DNA of 64,000 nucleotides from Nocardia cyriacigeorgica (GCF_010858045.1 NZ_JAAGVC010000007.1:124001-188000), one strand, 5' to 3'. Numbered from the stretch's first letter, positions 52,130-61,090 are shown. Notes: generated by a model from the sequence alone, not told the origin. Translations and numbers: made by a program.

Positions 52130-53805
52130 CGAGCCCCACTTCCGCGTAACTGCTTCGCGGCCCAGACCGCGAGTTTCTCCCGGCCGATCTTGGCGTTGTG
52201 CCTGATATCGACCGGGAACGACGGGTGGATCAGGAAGTGGTCCACCGCGGCGGTGAGTTCCGACCGCGCGGCCAGCGCCCGCAGGGCCGTCACCACCGAT
52301 GCGGTGTCCGCGCCGGCTTCCGGTTCCACACACAGCACCGGGCGTTGCGCACCCGGCTCGCCCACCCCGACCAGGGCGGTCCTGGCGACGCCCGCGACGG
52401 TGTTGAAGATCTGCTCCACCTGGACGGTGAACATCGGTCCCGCGGCGGTGACGACGCGCTGAGACTTGCGTCCGCAGAACCAGATCCGGCCCTGTTCGTC
52501 GATGGTGGCCAGATCGCCGGTGCGATGCCAGATGCGGGCGCCGTCGTCGATCTTGCCCGCGGTGTTGGCCCGCTCGGGCCAGTAGTACCGGGTGCTGACG
52601 TTCGGTCCCGCCACCACGAGCTCACCGATTCCGCGCGTGCCGTTCAGTTCCGGCGCGCGTTTCTCGGCCTCGGTCCAGGTCGGTAAGGGATCGTCGGTGA
52701 TGGCGACGATCCGCGCCGCGATGCCCTCGGCGGGCCGCCCGATGCAGACGCCCGCCCCGCGCTCTGTCCGCTCGACGAGCCCGTCCAGCAGTTCCCGGGA
52801 TTCGATGGTGGACATCGGTAGTGCTTCCGTCGACCCGTATCCGGCGTAGACCCTGGCCTCGTCGTGCAGGACCTCGCGCAGCCCCGCGATGCACCAGTGC
52901 GGTACCGGCGCGCCGCCGGAGAAGACGCTGTCGAGGGTCGGCAACGGCGTCGGCCGCCGCCGCAGTTGGCGAAGCAGCGGGATGAGCACGGCGGGGGAGG
53001 CGAACATGGTGCGCACCCCGAACCGGGTGATCGCGTCGACCACATGCGCCGGATCGGTGGACCCGACCTTGCTCGGAATCAGCGGCGGCAGCACACAGCG
53101 CGCGCCGAGCAGCAGATCGAGGATGCCGACCAGCGGCAGGGTGATCAAGGAGGTGTCCGGCGCGATGCCACCGCGCGCGGCGTGCACCTGGTCGACCATC
53201 GCGGCCAGATTGCCGTGGGTGAGCTCGACGGCCTTGGCCGGGCCGGTGCTGCCGGTGGTGAAGGCGATGAGCAGGACCTCGCCCGGATCCGCCGGTGCCC
53301 GGTCCGGTACCGCACCACTCGGCTCGCGACCCCATGCGGCCAGCGTGTCGCCGCCCCAGCACCACCGCCGCCCGACGGTGACGCTGGTGCGTACCCGCCG
53401 GAAGCTACGACGGAACAGTATCCGGACCGCATGCGCCTGCGGTATCCCGATGAACGCCTCGGCCTCGACCGCGCGCAGACAGTGCACCATCTTGCGCAGG
53501 CCCATCCCGGGATCGATGACCACGGGCACCGCGCCGATCTTCAGTAGCCCGAGCATGATCGCGTACAGCTGCGGGCTCGGCAGCACAAGCACGATGGTGC
53601 GGGTGCCCGCGGCGACCCCGGCGCCGGTGAGGCGCTCGGCGATGGTGTCGGACCAGCGATCCAACTCGCGGTAGCTCAGCGTCCGATAGGTGGGCGGCCC
53701 GGCCTCGGGCACGTGCGCGGGGAAGATGACCGCATCGCGTTCCGGGTCGGTCTGCGCCACCGCGCGGAAGCGATCGATGGCCTGCCAGTAGGTCGCCGTG
53801 CTCAC
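52126..53805 (-). CDS. nltC: AMP-binding beta-lactone synthetase (NltC/OleC-like)
   Basis: 559 aa ANL-superfamily adenylating enzyme. The phosphate loop is FTTGSTGPAKAVELTHGN (about 190), A5 is VYAGYGSTEALPMST, A7 is RTGDLATIDEQGRIWFCGRK. OleC homologues cyclise 2-alkyl-3-hydroxy acids to beta-lactones; the nocardiolactone enzyme NltC is the nearest described relative. The neighbouring two thiolases and an OleD-like reductase support this over ordinary acyl-CoA synthetase. Start ATG 53805 overlaps nltB by 4 bp. Confidence 0.82.
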   Translation of the reverse strand: MSTATYWQAIDRFRAVAQTDPERDAVIFPAHVPEAGPPTYRTLSYRELDRWSDTIAERLTGAGVAAGTRTIVLVLPSPQLYAIMLGLLKIGAVPVVIDPGMGLRKMVHCLRAVEAEAFIGIPQAHAVRILFRRSFRRVRTSVTVGRRWCWGGDTLAAWGREPSGAVPDRAPADPGEVLLIAFTTGSTGPAKAVELTHGNLAAMVDQVHAARGGIAPDTSLITLPLVGILDLLLGARCVLPPLIPSKVGSTDPAHVVDAITRFGVRTMFASPAVLIPLLRQLRRRPTPLPTLDSVFSGGAPVPHWCIAGLREVLHDEARVYAGYGSTEALPMSTIESRELLDGLVERTERGAGVCIGRPAEGIAARIVAITDDPLPTWTEAEKRAPELNGTRGIGELVVAGPNVSTRYYWPERANTAGKIDDGARIWHRTGDLATIDEQGRIWFCGRKSQRVVTAAGPMFTVQVEQIFNTVAGVARTALVGVGEPGAQRPVLCVEPEAGADTASVVTALRALAARSELTAAVDHFLIHPSFPVDIRHNAKIGREKLAVWAAKQLRGSGAR

Positions 53806-54731
53806 GCCGCCGCTCCGGCGCTCGCCGCGCGATCGGGCAGCCGGTACAGCACCGCGGCCGCCGACGGGCCCGCACCCGCGGCGACGAACAGCACGTGGGT
53901 GTGCCGGTCGAGGCCATCGCCTGCGGCCGCCAGGTCGTAGGCGTGGGTGAGGGCCGCGGTATGCGGATCGCCGTCGGCGAGGTCGGGCAGCAGCACCGAA
54001 TCAGCGGCGATGCCGAGTGATTCGGCGAGCCGCGCGGGGAAGTCCGGGCTCGGCGTGGAAGCGATGAGCGCGGTGGCGGCCAGATCGGCGTGACCGGAGT
54101 CGGCCAGTGCGGCCAGCGCCGCCTCCGTCGCCAGTGCCAGCAACCGCTGCTCGACGTCGGGTTCGCGCACCACGGTCATCAGGGTGCGGCCGACCGTGCC
54201 CATCGTCGCGGTATCGACGTACGCCTCGATTCCGGGCCCGCCGGCGCCGCTGAGGCTGTGCACGCGGCCGAATCCTTCGGGGCCGCCGGTGGATTCGAGC
54301 AGCAGCGCCGCGCCGGAGCTCGCGTACGGGAAGTCCTCGGTGGCGGCAGTGCGGGTCAGCGAGGGATGGGTGTCGCCGGAGACGATCAGCACGTGCGTCG
54401 CGCTGCCGGTCTCCAGGATCGCGGTGCCCACCCGGACCGCGTCGAGTACCCCGACCGCGCCGTTCATCAGGTCGAAGGAGAAGGTGCGCGGGTCGTCGAC
54501 GCCGTACTCGAGCCCGATACCGGCGGCCTTCTGGATCAGCGCGGAGACGGCCGGCTCCACGGTGTTCGAATCGCGGAAGATGCCCGCGTTGATCAGCACC
54601 CCGATCTGCTCGGGCCGCACCCCGGCCCGTTCCAGGCAGTGCCGCGCGGCCCGGCCGCTGTTCTCGACGACGCTGCGGGTGTCCTCGGCCCGGCTGACAG
54701 CGGTGGCGGTGATACGTACGCCCATGATCAC
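53802..54731 (-). CDS. nltB: thiolase-superfamily protein lacking catalytic residues (NltB-like)
   Basis: About 309 aa, KAS III/OleA fold: IGVLINAGIFRDSNTVEPAV, FSFDLMNGAVGVLDAVRVG, and VLIVSGDTHPSLTRTAATED. The position of the nucleophile Cys (SNACAG in the partner) reads MNGAVG, with Ala in place of Cys, and neither HQ nor GNTS-like segments are visible. Glu57 in VEPAV is retained. It is therefore probably the non-nucleophilic half of a heterodimer with nltA. GTG 54731 overlaps the nltA stop; ATG 54725 is possible. Confidence 0.8.
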   Translation of the reverse strand: MIMGVRITATAVSRAEDTRSVVENSGRAARHCLERAGVRPEQIGVLINAGIFRDSNTVEPAVSALIQKAAGIGLEYGVDDPRTFSFDLMNGAVGVLDAVRVGTAILETGSATHVLIVSGDTHPSLTRTAATEDFPYASSGAALLLESTGGPEGFGRVHSLSGAGGPGIEAYVDTATMGTVGRTLMTVVREPDVEQRLLALATEAALAALADSGHADLAATALIASTPSPDFPARLAESLGIAADSVLLPDLADGDPHTAALTHAYDLAAAGDGLDRHTHVLFVAAGAGPSAAAVLYRLPDRAASAGAAA

Positions 54732-55777
54732 ACCTTCAGGGAGGAGATGGTGGTGGACAGGAAACCGGTGACGACCCCCGAGGCCGCCGGAATCATCAGC
54801 AGCTTCGACCCGGCCGGAATGTTGTCCTCGCCGAGCTGATCGTGCAGCACGATGAAATGCGATGTGGTGGAGGTATTTCCGTACTTGTGGATGACATTGA
54901 GGTCCGGCGGCATCGGGGTGCCGAACTCCCGTTCACCGATCGCGTTCATGTACGGCACGGCGGCGGCGCCGAACTGGTGGTGGATGATGTAGTCGAATTC
55001 CTCGTCGGCGAAGCTGCGACCACGCTCGGCCAGGAAGTTGCGCTGGGTGTCGGTCCACAGCAGGAACCGGGACTCGTTGTGCATCTTGCGGTTATCGGTG
55101 TACAGGGCCACGCCCTGGGTCTTGTCGCTCGGCATGCCGAGGCACAGGTGCGAGTACTCCGAGGCCGTCATCATCTCGATGTAATGAATCTTGTCGGCAT
55201 CGTCGACCGCCTGATCGAGCACCAGCGCGCAGCCGGAATCGCCGACGGTGAGCGAGGCGAATTGCAGATCGTATTTCTCCGAGATCTCGTTCACCGCGGT
55301 ATCGGAAATAGGTGTGATGGCTTCACCGCTCACCACGAGACCATTGCGGACCGCGCCCGACCGAATCATTCTGTCGAGAATGTAGGTGCCGGTGAGCATT
55401 CCGGCGCAGGCATTCGAGATATCGAATGTGATGGCGTTGGTTGCGCCGAGTGCGCGCCCGATCGCCGAGGCGAACGACGGCTCCATGTACATCCGGGTCG
55501 CGTTCTTGCTGCGCGTGATCGAGGTCGAGATGATGACGTCGAGTTCTGTTGCCGCATAACGTGACCTGGACAAACAGTCGTTCGCGGCGGCCATGGCCAA
55601 GGTGAACGAATCCTCCTCGTGGCCAGGGCGGGTGTCGCGGACACGGCGCTCTTTCACGCCGGTGATTCGCTCCAGATCGAATGACGGCGGAATTGCCAAC
55701 CGGGACAACACCTCATCGGTGGTGACGGTGTGCGAAGGCAGATAGGCGCCGATGGATTCGAATCGAGAATGCAGCAC
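54728..55777 (-). CDS. nltA: OleA/KAS III-like thiolase with intact Cys-His-Asn (NltA-like)
   Basis: 349 aa from GTG 55777 (AGGAGC upstream). Nucleophile Cys124 in ISNACAGMLTG, His267 in IIHHQFGAA and Asn301 in HKYGNTSTTSH; Glu99 lies in YMEPSFASA. OleA enzymes join two fatty acyl-CoAs head to head by a non-decarboxylative Claisen condensation to give a 2-alkyl-3-keto acid. It leads the operon nltA-nltB-nltC. Which protein is called A or B follows the expectation that the Cys-bearing one is NltA. Confidence 0.82.
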   Translation of the reverse strand: MLHSRFESIGAYLPSHTVTTDEVLSRLAIPPSFDLERITGVKERRVRDTRPGHEEDSFTLAMAAANDCLSRSRYAATELDVIISTSITRSKNATRMYMEPSFASAIGRALGATNAITFDISNACAGMLTGTYILDRMIRSGAVRNGLVVSGEAITPISDTAVNEISEKYDLQFASLTVGDSGCALVLDQAVDDADKIHYIEMMTASEYSHLCLGMPSDKTQGVALYTDNRKMHNESRFLLWTDTQRNFLAERGRSFADEEFDYIIHHQFGAAAVPYMNAIGEREFGTPMPPDLNVIHKYGNTSTTSHFIVLHDQLGEDNIPAGSKLLMIPAASGVVTGFLSTTISSLKV

Positions 55778-56140
55778 GTGGGCTCCTGAAATCGATGACG
55801 AATGCGTTCGGGATCGTTCCTGGGTGATCGACGCCGCGGACATTACCCGACGGTAACTAGCGCCGGAATCCGACGAAGTGACGAACGATGCTGCGGCTCA
55901 GTGCTTTCTAGTTCCTGTATCGTGCGGTATCACTAATCTGGACACCCCGTGGCTATGACCCGTTGGCGATCGGCCACCCTGCTGACGGGAACGCCACAGT
56001 TCCTCACTGGCCGTTCATCGCGCTCCGGCTAACACGTGGCTATCGTCGCGGAAGGCCGTGCGGTGCCGTCGGATTCGTGCTCCGCTGTGAGTGACTTCAC
56101 TGCGCGTGCGGGTCCGGGCCTGCGCGGTAAGGCCCGCCGG
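55778..56140 (-). other. 363-bp region upstream of the nlt operon
   Basis: No gene is convincing on either strand. A weak reverse-strand promoter could be TTCCGG/TAATGT (55868-55840, 17-bp spacer). GTATC-GTGCG-GTATC, a short direct repeat, lies at about 55918-55932. Nothing here resembles the dyad before the aldehyde dehydrogenase gene. Confidence 0.35.
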
Positions 56141-56821
56141 TCACCGTGGCGCGGCCGGAAATATGCCGGGCAACTCCATCGCGTAGTTCAGATCGTCGGT
56201 ATTGCCGAGAGTTGCCAGTACGACGCGGATCATGGTGACGCGGGCGGCGGCGACGGTCTCCGAGTCGGGCTCGGACCCGGGCTCGGCGCCGGCCGAAATG
56301 CGGTAGACCACGTACTCGCAGACGTGCAGTGCGGCGTCCAGATCCAGCGGTGACGGCACGGGGCGGCCGAGCTCGCTGAACTTCTCCCGCACGGTCGCGC
56401 GGATCTCGTCGAGGGCCCGCTCGCGGTAGCCGGATACCGGGGAGGCCGGATCGTGCAGTTCGGCGAACAGTGGGCGCAGCATGGGGCCGTGGCCGCGGGC
56501 CCAATCCAGGAACGCGTCGATGAGGCGGATGCCGAGTTCCACGCCTTCGGCGGTGACGGTGAGCGCATTGCGGATGCCCTCGACCAAGCCCTCGTTGGAG
56601 GCGTCGAGCACCAGCAGCAGCGGCTCGGTGGCATTCGCGAAATAGCGGTAGAAGGTGGGCCGGGCGATACCGGCCTGCTCGATGATCTGGGCGACGCTCA
56701 ATCCGCGCGTGCCGGTCCTGCTGAACACCTCGGCGGTGGCGAGCACGATCCGCGACCGCACCTGCTCGGCCTGCTGCTTGGTTTGCGGCGGCCTGCCGCG
56801 CCGTGCGGTGGTCTCAGACAT
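56141..56821 (-). CDS. TetR-family regulator
   Basis: 226 aa. FSRTGTRGLSVAQIIEQAGI then ARPTFYRYFANATEPLL is the HTH (about 35-70). The C-terminal ligand domain is unassigned. The gene is divergent from an aldehyde dehydrogenase across a 28-bp dyad (56898-56925) and is its likely repressor. It is also upstream of the nlt operon on the same strand, but 363 bp away. Confidence 0.9.
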   Translation of the reverse strand: MSETTARRGRPPQTKQQAEQVRSRIVLATAEVFSRTGTRGLSVAQIIEQAGIARPTFYRYFANATEPLLLVLDASNEGLVEGIRNALTVTAEGVELGIRLIDAFLDWARGHGPMLRPLFAELHDPASPVSGYRERALDEIRATVREKFSELGRPVPSPLDLDAALHVCEYVVYRISAGAEPGSEPDSETVAAARVTMIRVVLATLGNTDDLNYAMELPGIFPAAPR

Positions 56822-56897
56822 GGCCTGCCATCATCGCGCGGATCGGTTCACGGCTGTGCTGCACATCGGAGAGCTTGACATGGAGCTCGTCACGCAT

Positions 56898-56925
56898 ATT
56901 AATCTAACACCACTGTTCAATTAAT
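56898..56925. promoter_or_regulatory. 28-bp operator dyad before aldehyde dehydrogenase
   Basis: Arms ATTAAT-CT-AACA and TGTT-CA-ATTAAT around CCAC: 20 of 24 arm positions pair. Being AT-rich in a GC-rich genome it stands out. It fits a TetR site between the genes at 56821 and 56953. Confidence 0.75.
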
Positions 56926-56952
56926 CCGCCGATCCGCAGGAGAAGGCCGCTC

Positions 56953-58521
56953 ATGACGACTGCCCGGCACGCCGACGCCGAAGCGCTGTCCCCGGCGCTG
57001 GTGAAACCGCTGCTCGCTCGTGCCGCCGCGGGCGGTGCGCCATCGGTGGAGGTCTTCGCTCCGGCGACCGGCCGCAAGATCGCCGACCTACCGCAGTCCT
57101 CGACCGCCGATATCGACGCGGCCTTCGACCGTGCCCGGCAGGCCCAGCGTGAGTGGGCGGCGCGCCCGATCCGGGAGCGGGTCGCGGTGCTGCGCCGCTT
57201 CCACGACATCGTGCTGAAGGAACAGGACGCGATCCTCGACATCGTGCAGACCGAGACCGGCAAGTCCCGGGTACACGCCTTCGACGAGGTCGGTGACGTG
57301 GCGGTCAACTCCCGCTACTACGCCTCGGTCGCGGAGAAGCTGCTGGCCACCCGCAAGCCGCGCGGTGTGCTGCCGGTGCTGACCAAGGTCGACGTGCGGC
57401 ATCGACCCAAGGGCGTCGTCGCGGTCATCTCGCCGTGGAACTACCCGCTTGCGCTGGCCGTCTCGGATGCGTTGCCCGCCCTGGTGGCCGGCAACGCCGT
57501 CGTCGGCCGCCCGGACAACCAGACCGCCCTCACCGCCCTGTGGGCCGTCGATGCCGCCGAGCGCGCCGGCCTGCCCGCGGGCCTGTGGCAGATCGTGCTC
57601 GGTCGTGGCGCGGTGATCGGCGGTGAGGTGATCGGCCGCGCCGATTACGTCGACTACACCGGTTCCAGCGCCACCGGCCGCACCATCGCCACCCAGGCGG
57701 GCGAGCGGCTCATCGGCTACTCCCTCGAGCTCGGCGGCAAGAACCCGCTGCTGGTGCTGGCCGACGCCGACGTCTCGGCCGCCGCCAAGACCGCGGTGCG
57801 CGCCTGCTTCGCCTCAGCCGGTCAGCTGTGCGAATCGATGGAACGCATCTACGTCCACGACGCCGTCTACGACCGGTTCGTGCGCGAGTTCGTCGCCAAT
57901 GTCGAGGCCGTGAAGCTCGGGGCCGATCTCGACTACCGCGCCGATATGGGTTCGTTGACCTTCCAGCGGCAATTGGACACGGTGCGCGCGCACGTCGAGG
58001 ACGCGGTCGCCAAGGGCGCGACGGTGCTTGCCGGCGGTAAGCACCGCCCCGATCTCGGCCCGTACTTCTTCGAGCCGACCGTGCTCGCCGGCGTGCGGCC
58101 GGGTATGACGGTCTACCGCGAGGAAACCTTCGGCCCGGTGGTGTCGGTGTACCGGGTCGCCAGCGATGACGAGGCCGTCGAACAGGCCAACGACACCGCC
58201 TACGGACTCAACGCCAGTGTCTGGACCAAGGACACCGCCCGTGGACGCGAGGTGGCGGCGCGGATCAATGCCGGGTCGGTCAACGTCAACGAAGGCTTCA
58301 TCGCGGCCTGGGGCAGCGTCGACGCGCCCTCGGGCGGGCTCGGGATCTCCGGCACCGGCCGCCGCCACGGCCCCGAGGGCCTGCTCAAATACATCGACAC
58401 CCAGACCATCGCGGTGCAGCGGATGCTGCCCGTCGCCCCGCTGCCGGGAATGTCGGAAGAGCTGTGGGCCAAGACCATGACGCTGTACTTCGGCGTCATG
58501 AAAACGCTGCGCCAGAAGTGA
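56953..58521 (+). CDS. aldehyde dehydrogenase, GabD2-like
   Basis: 522 aa. VVAVISPWNYPLALAVSDAL, DYTGSSATGRTI, LELGGKNPLLVLADADVSAA with Glu in ELGG, and catalytic Cys in SAGQLCESMERIYV (about residue 297); late EETFGPVVSVYRV and GRRHGPEGLLKY. It is close in type to mycobacterial succinate-semialdehyde dehydrogenase GabD2. The cofactor-binding Lys of VVLKPD in GabD2 is Arg (VVGRPDNQT), which could change NAD/NADP preference. 37 bp before an SDR, probably one operon under the TetR protein. Confidence 0.9.
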   Translation: MTTARHADAEALSPALVKPLLARAAAGGAPSVEVFAPATGRKIADLPQSSTADIDAAFDRARQAQREWAARPIRERVAVLRRFHDIVLKEQDAILDIVQTETGKSRVHAFDEVGDVAVNSRYYASVAEKLLATRKPRGVLPVLTKVDVRHRPKGVVAVISPWNYPLALAVSDALPALVAGNAVVGRPDNQTALTALWAVDAAERAGLPAGLWQIVLGRGAVIGGEVIGRADYVDYTGSSATGRTIATQAGERLIGYSLELGGKNPLLVLADADVSAAAKTAVRACFASAGQLCESMERIYVHDAVYDRFVREFVANVEAVKLGADLDYRADMGSLTFQRQLDTVRAHVEDAVAKGATVLAGGKHRPDLGPYFFEPTVLAGVRPGMTVYREETFGPVVSVYRVASDDEAVEQANDTAYGLNASVWTKDTARGREVAARINAGSVNVNEGFIAAWGSVDAPSGGLGISGTGRRHGPEGLLKYIDTQTIAVQRMLPVAPLPGMSEELWAKTMTLYFGVMKTLRQK

Positions 58522-58558
58522 CCGCAGACCACCATCCATCGAACAAGGGACGACAATC

Positions 58559-59386
58559 ATGAAACTGGACACGGTCGCGGGCAAGAAGGTCCTGGTCACC
58601 GGCGCCGCCATGGGTCTGGGCAAGCTGTTCGCCGAACGCGCCGTGCGTGAGGGCGCCGCTGCGGTGGTGCTGTGGGATATCAACGAGGCCGCGCTGAAGG
58701 ACACCGCCGCCGAGCTGACCGCCCTCGGCGGCACCATCCACCACTTCATCGTCGACGTCTCCGCCCCGGACCAGATCAGCGAGGCCGCACAGGCGGTGCG
58801 TGACGAGGTCGGCGATATCGACATCCTGGTCAACAACGCCGGAATCGTGCGCGGCAACACCTACTTCTGGGAGACCACCAACCGCGCCGACATCGACAAG
58901 ACGATGGCGATCAACTCGCTGGCGCCGATGTATGTCACCCTCGAGTTCCTGCCCGCCATGGTGGCCGGCACCGGACAGGCCCGGGTCCTGACCATCGCGT
59001 CCTCGGCCGGCCTGGTGTCGAACCCGCGGATGAGCGTGTACGCGGCCTCCAAGTGGGCGGCGCTGGGCTGGTCGGATTCGGTGCGCATCGAACTCGAACA
59101 GGCCGGCCACGATCACGTCAAGGTGACCACCGTGTGCCCGACCTACATCGACACCGGCATGTTCGACGGCGCCAAGGGTTTCCTGCTCACCCCGATCCTG
59201 AAGCAGGACGAGGTCGTCGATACCTCCTGGCAGGAGATGAAGAACGGTGGCGCCCTGGTGATCCTGCCGTGGACCTCGCGACTGAACAAGGCGCTGTCGG
59301 GCCTGCTGCCGATCAAACTGCGCGACCTGTTCCTCGACACGGTGGGTGTGTACCGCTCGATGGAGGAATTCACCGGGCGCAAGTGA
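58559..59386 (+). CDS. SDR-family oxidoreductase
   Basis: 275 aa. KKVLVTGAAMGLGKLFAERA is the TGxxxGLG start, NNAG near 98, Ser in IASSAGLVS near 146 and YAASK near 159, so the catalytic set is complete. C-terminal segment includes IKLRDLFLDTVGVYRSM. ACGA/AAGGG precedes the ATG. Likely oxidises an alcohol to the aldehyde handled by the preceding dehydrogenase, or the reverse. Confidence 0.9.
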   Translation: MKLDTVAGKKVLVTGAAMGLGKLFAERAVREGAAAVVLWDINEAALKDTAAELTALGGTIHHFIVDVSAPDQISEAAQAVRDEVGDIDILVNNAGIVRGNTYFWETTNRADIDKTMAINSLAPMYVTLEFLPAMVAGTGQARVLTIASSAGLVSNPRMSVYAASKWAALGWSDSVRIELEQAGHDHVKVTTVCPTYIDTGMFDGAKGFLLTPILKQDEVVDTSWQEMKNGGALVILPWTSRLNKALSGLLPIKLRDLFLDTVGVYRSMEEFTGRK

Positions 59387-59460
59387 TGCGCCGGTCCGGT
59401 TCGATCGAACTCCCGGTCGCATGCCTTCGGGGCGGGCGCGATCCGATCGCCGGGTTCGGG

Positions 59461-59487
59461 ACCGACGATTCGAGACGAATCGTCGGT
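59461..59487. terminator. hairpin after the aldehyde dehydrogenase/SDR unit
   Basis: Perfect 12-bp stem ACCGACGATTCG / CGAATCGTCGGT with a 3-nt loop, 75 bp past the SDR stop. Confidence 0.7.
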
Positions 59488-59522
59488 TAGCTCTCGGCAC
59501 GGTGATGTGGCACGGTGGGCGA

Positions 59523-60287
59523 ATGTCCACGGTGCGGCGATTCTGGATCGAATTCGATCTGGGGAGTGAACGACCTGCCTGGCCGCTGAGCCAAGGCGTG
59601 GGCGTGACCGGATTCGACGTTCGGGACTGCTTGTCGATGGTGGCGGATCTGCTTCCCGAGGGCGCAGAGCTACCTCCGGTGCGGCACATCACGGTCGATA
59701 TCTCGCTCGCGGAGAAACTTTCGGTGAACCCTTGCCATCTGGGAGTTTCTGTGTGGCGCGGTGTCTGGTATCCGCCGAGCAACCTCCGGCGCGGGCCGAT
59801 ATGGCGTCCTCGCGGCGTCGGCCGAAACCCCGCTGCGCCCGGCTCCACCCCGGAACGCCTCACCGATTCCCCCGAACGGCCGGGGGCCTGCGTGCGCCCC
59901 GACCCGCTGCCGGAGTGGTGGGACGAGATACCGCATGTCGATAGCCTGCTGTGGCCGGTCGGGCGCATGCCCTACACCTACCTGGGCGATCAGATGTGGC
60001 GTTACGCACCAGAATTGCGCCGCGCCATCATCGAGGTGCCGAGCTATGGGGTCATGGTGCGCGAAGCGCTCGACTACGTCATTGCCCGACGGCCGATGCC
60101 GAGCGATTGGTTCGACCCGGACACGACCGCGTTCCTTGATCGCACGCAGTTCGCCGAATATCTGCGCACCTTCCGCGATTACCTGTTCGGGCACCACCCG
60201 GATCCGGTCTACCCTCCCGGCAGACGGCGTCCATGCGGCGTCGACGCGACACCATCCGATGAATCGCTCGCGGACCCGGGGACCTGA
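59523..60287 (+). CDS. hypothetical protein, possibly chimeric
   Basis: 254 aa. Residues 1-85 (MSTVRRFWIEFDLGS; QGVGVTGFDVRDCLSMVADL; HLGVSVWRGVWYPPSNL) look like a complete small actinobacterial protein. Residues about 125-235 (PEWWDEIPHVDSLLWPVGR, YAPELRRAIIEVPSYGVMVR, FDPDTTAFLDRTQFAEYLR) look like another small protein. The Pro/Arg-rich joint (90-125) looks like translated non-coding DNA. It may be two genes merged by a deletion or a true two-domain protein. Function unknown. Confidence 0.6.
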   Translation: MSTVRRFWIEFDLGSERPAWPLSQGVGVTGFDVRDCLSMVADLLPEGAELPPVRHITVDISLAEKLSVNPCHLGVSVWRGVWYPPSNLRRGPIWRPRGVGRNPAAPGSTPERLTDSPERPGACVRPDPLPEWWDEIPHVDSLLWPVGRMPYTYLGDQMWRYAPELRRAIIEVPSYGVMVREALDYVIARRPMPSDWFDPDTTAFLDRTQFAEYLRTFRDYLFGHHPDPVYPPGRRRPCGVDATPSDESLADPGT

Positions 60288-60298
60288 GTCGCGGCGGT

Positions 60299-61090
60299 TC
60301 AGCGAGTACTGACGATGATCGTCGCGTACAAGTCGGGGGAGTGGGCGATCCTCGGGGTGAGTCCGGCATCGGTGGCGATCGCGGTGGCGGTGGATCGTTG
60401 TTCTTCGCTGATCTCGACCAGCAGATGGCCGCCGGGAGCGAGCCATTCGGAGGCTTCGGCGGCGACGCGGCGGAAGATGTCGAGTCCGTCCTGTCCGCCG
60501 TCGAGCGCGGTGGCGGGTTCGTGATCGCGAGCTTCGGGTGGCATGTGGGCGATCTCGTCCGAGGGCACGTACGGGGTGTTGCACAGCAGGATGTCGATGT
60601 GTCCGCGCAGAGCCGGCGGTAGCGCCGCGAACAGATCACCTTCGTGAGCGCGGCCGCCGATCGGCGCGAGGTTCTCCCGCGCGCACGCGACCGCGACCGG
60701 GTCGATATCGGCGGCGTCCAGCTCGATGCGCATCTCCGCCAGCTCGGTGACCAGCGCCAGCCCGAGCGCACCCGACCCGCAGCACAGATCGACCACCACG
60801 AGTTCGGTCCGGCCCTCGGCGCGCGCCCGGGCCGCCGCCTCGTCCACCAGGAACGCCGTGCGCTGCCGCGGCACGAACACGCCCGCCCGGATCCCGACCC
60901 TGATGCCGCGGAATTCGACCCAGCCGAGCAGGTGCTCCAGCGGAACTCCCGAAGCCCGCTGGTCGACCAGCCGGTCGATCTCGTCCGCGGAGCTGGTCGC
61001 GTCCAGCAGGAGCCGCGCCTCGTCCTCGGCGAACACGCACCCGGCCGCGCGCAAACGGCCGACGACGGCGTCGAAGGTCAGATCGTTCAC
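60299..61090 (-). CDS. PrmC/HemK-like N5-glutamine methyltransferase
   Basis: 263 aa from GTG 61090. VVDLCCGSGALGLALVTELA is the SAM loop; CNTPYVPSDEIA carries NTPY where classical PrmC has NPPY, and FRGIRVGIRAGVFVPRQRTA matches the PRxET region as PRQRT. This set marks the actinobacterial 'putative protein N(5)-glutamine methyltransferase' paralogues rather than the release-factor enzyme proper, so the substrate is uncertain. It converges with the gene ending at 60287, 11 bp apart. Confidence 0.85.
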   Translation of the reverse strand: MNDLTFDAVVGRLRAAGCVFAEDEARLLLDATSSADEIDRLVDQRASGVPLEHLLGWVEFRGIRVGIRAGVFVPRQRTAFLVDEAAARARAEGRTELVVVDLCCGSGALGLALVTELAEMRIELDAADIDPVAVACARENLAPIGGRAHEGDLFAALPPALRGHIDILLCNTPYVPSDEIAHMPPEARDHEPATALDGGQDGLDIFRRVAAEASEWLAPGGHLLVEISEEQRSTATAIATDAGLTPRIAHSPDLYATIIVSTR

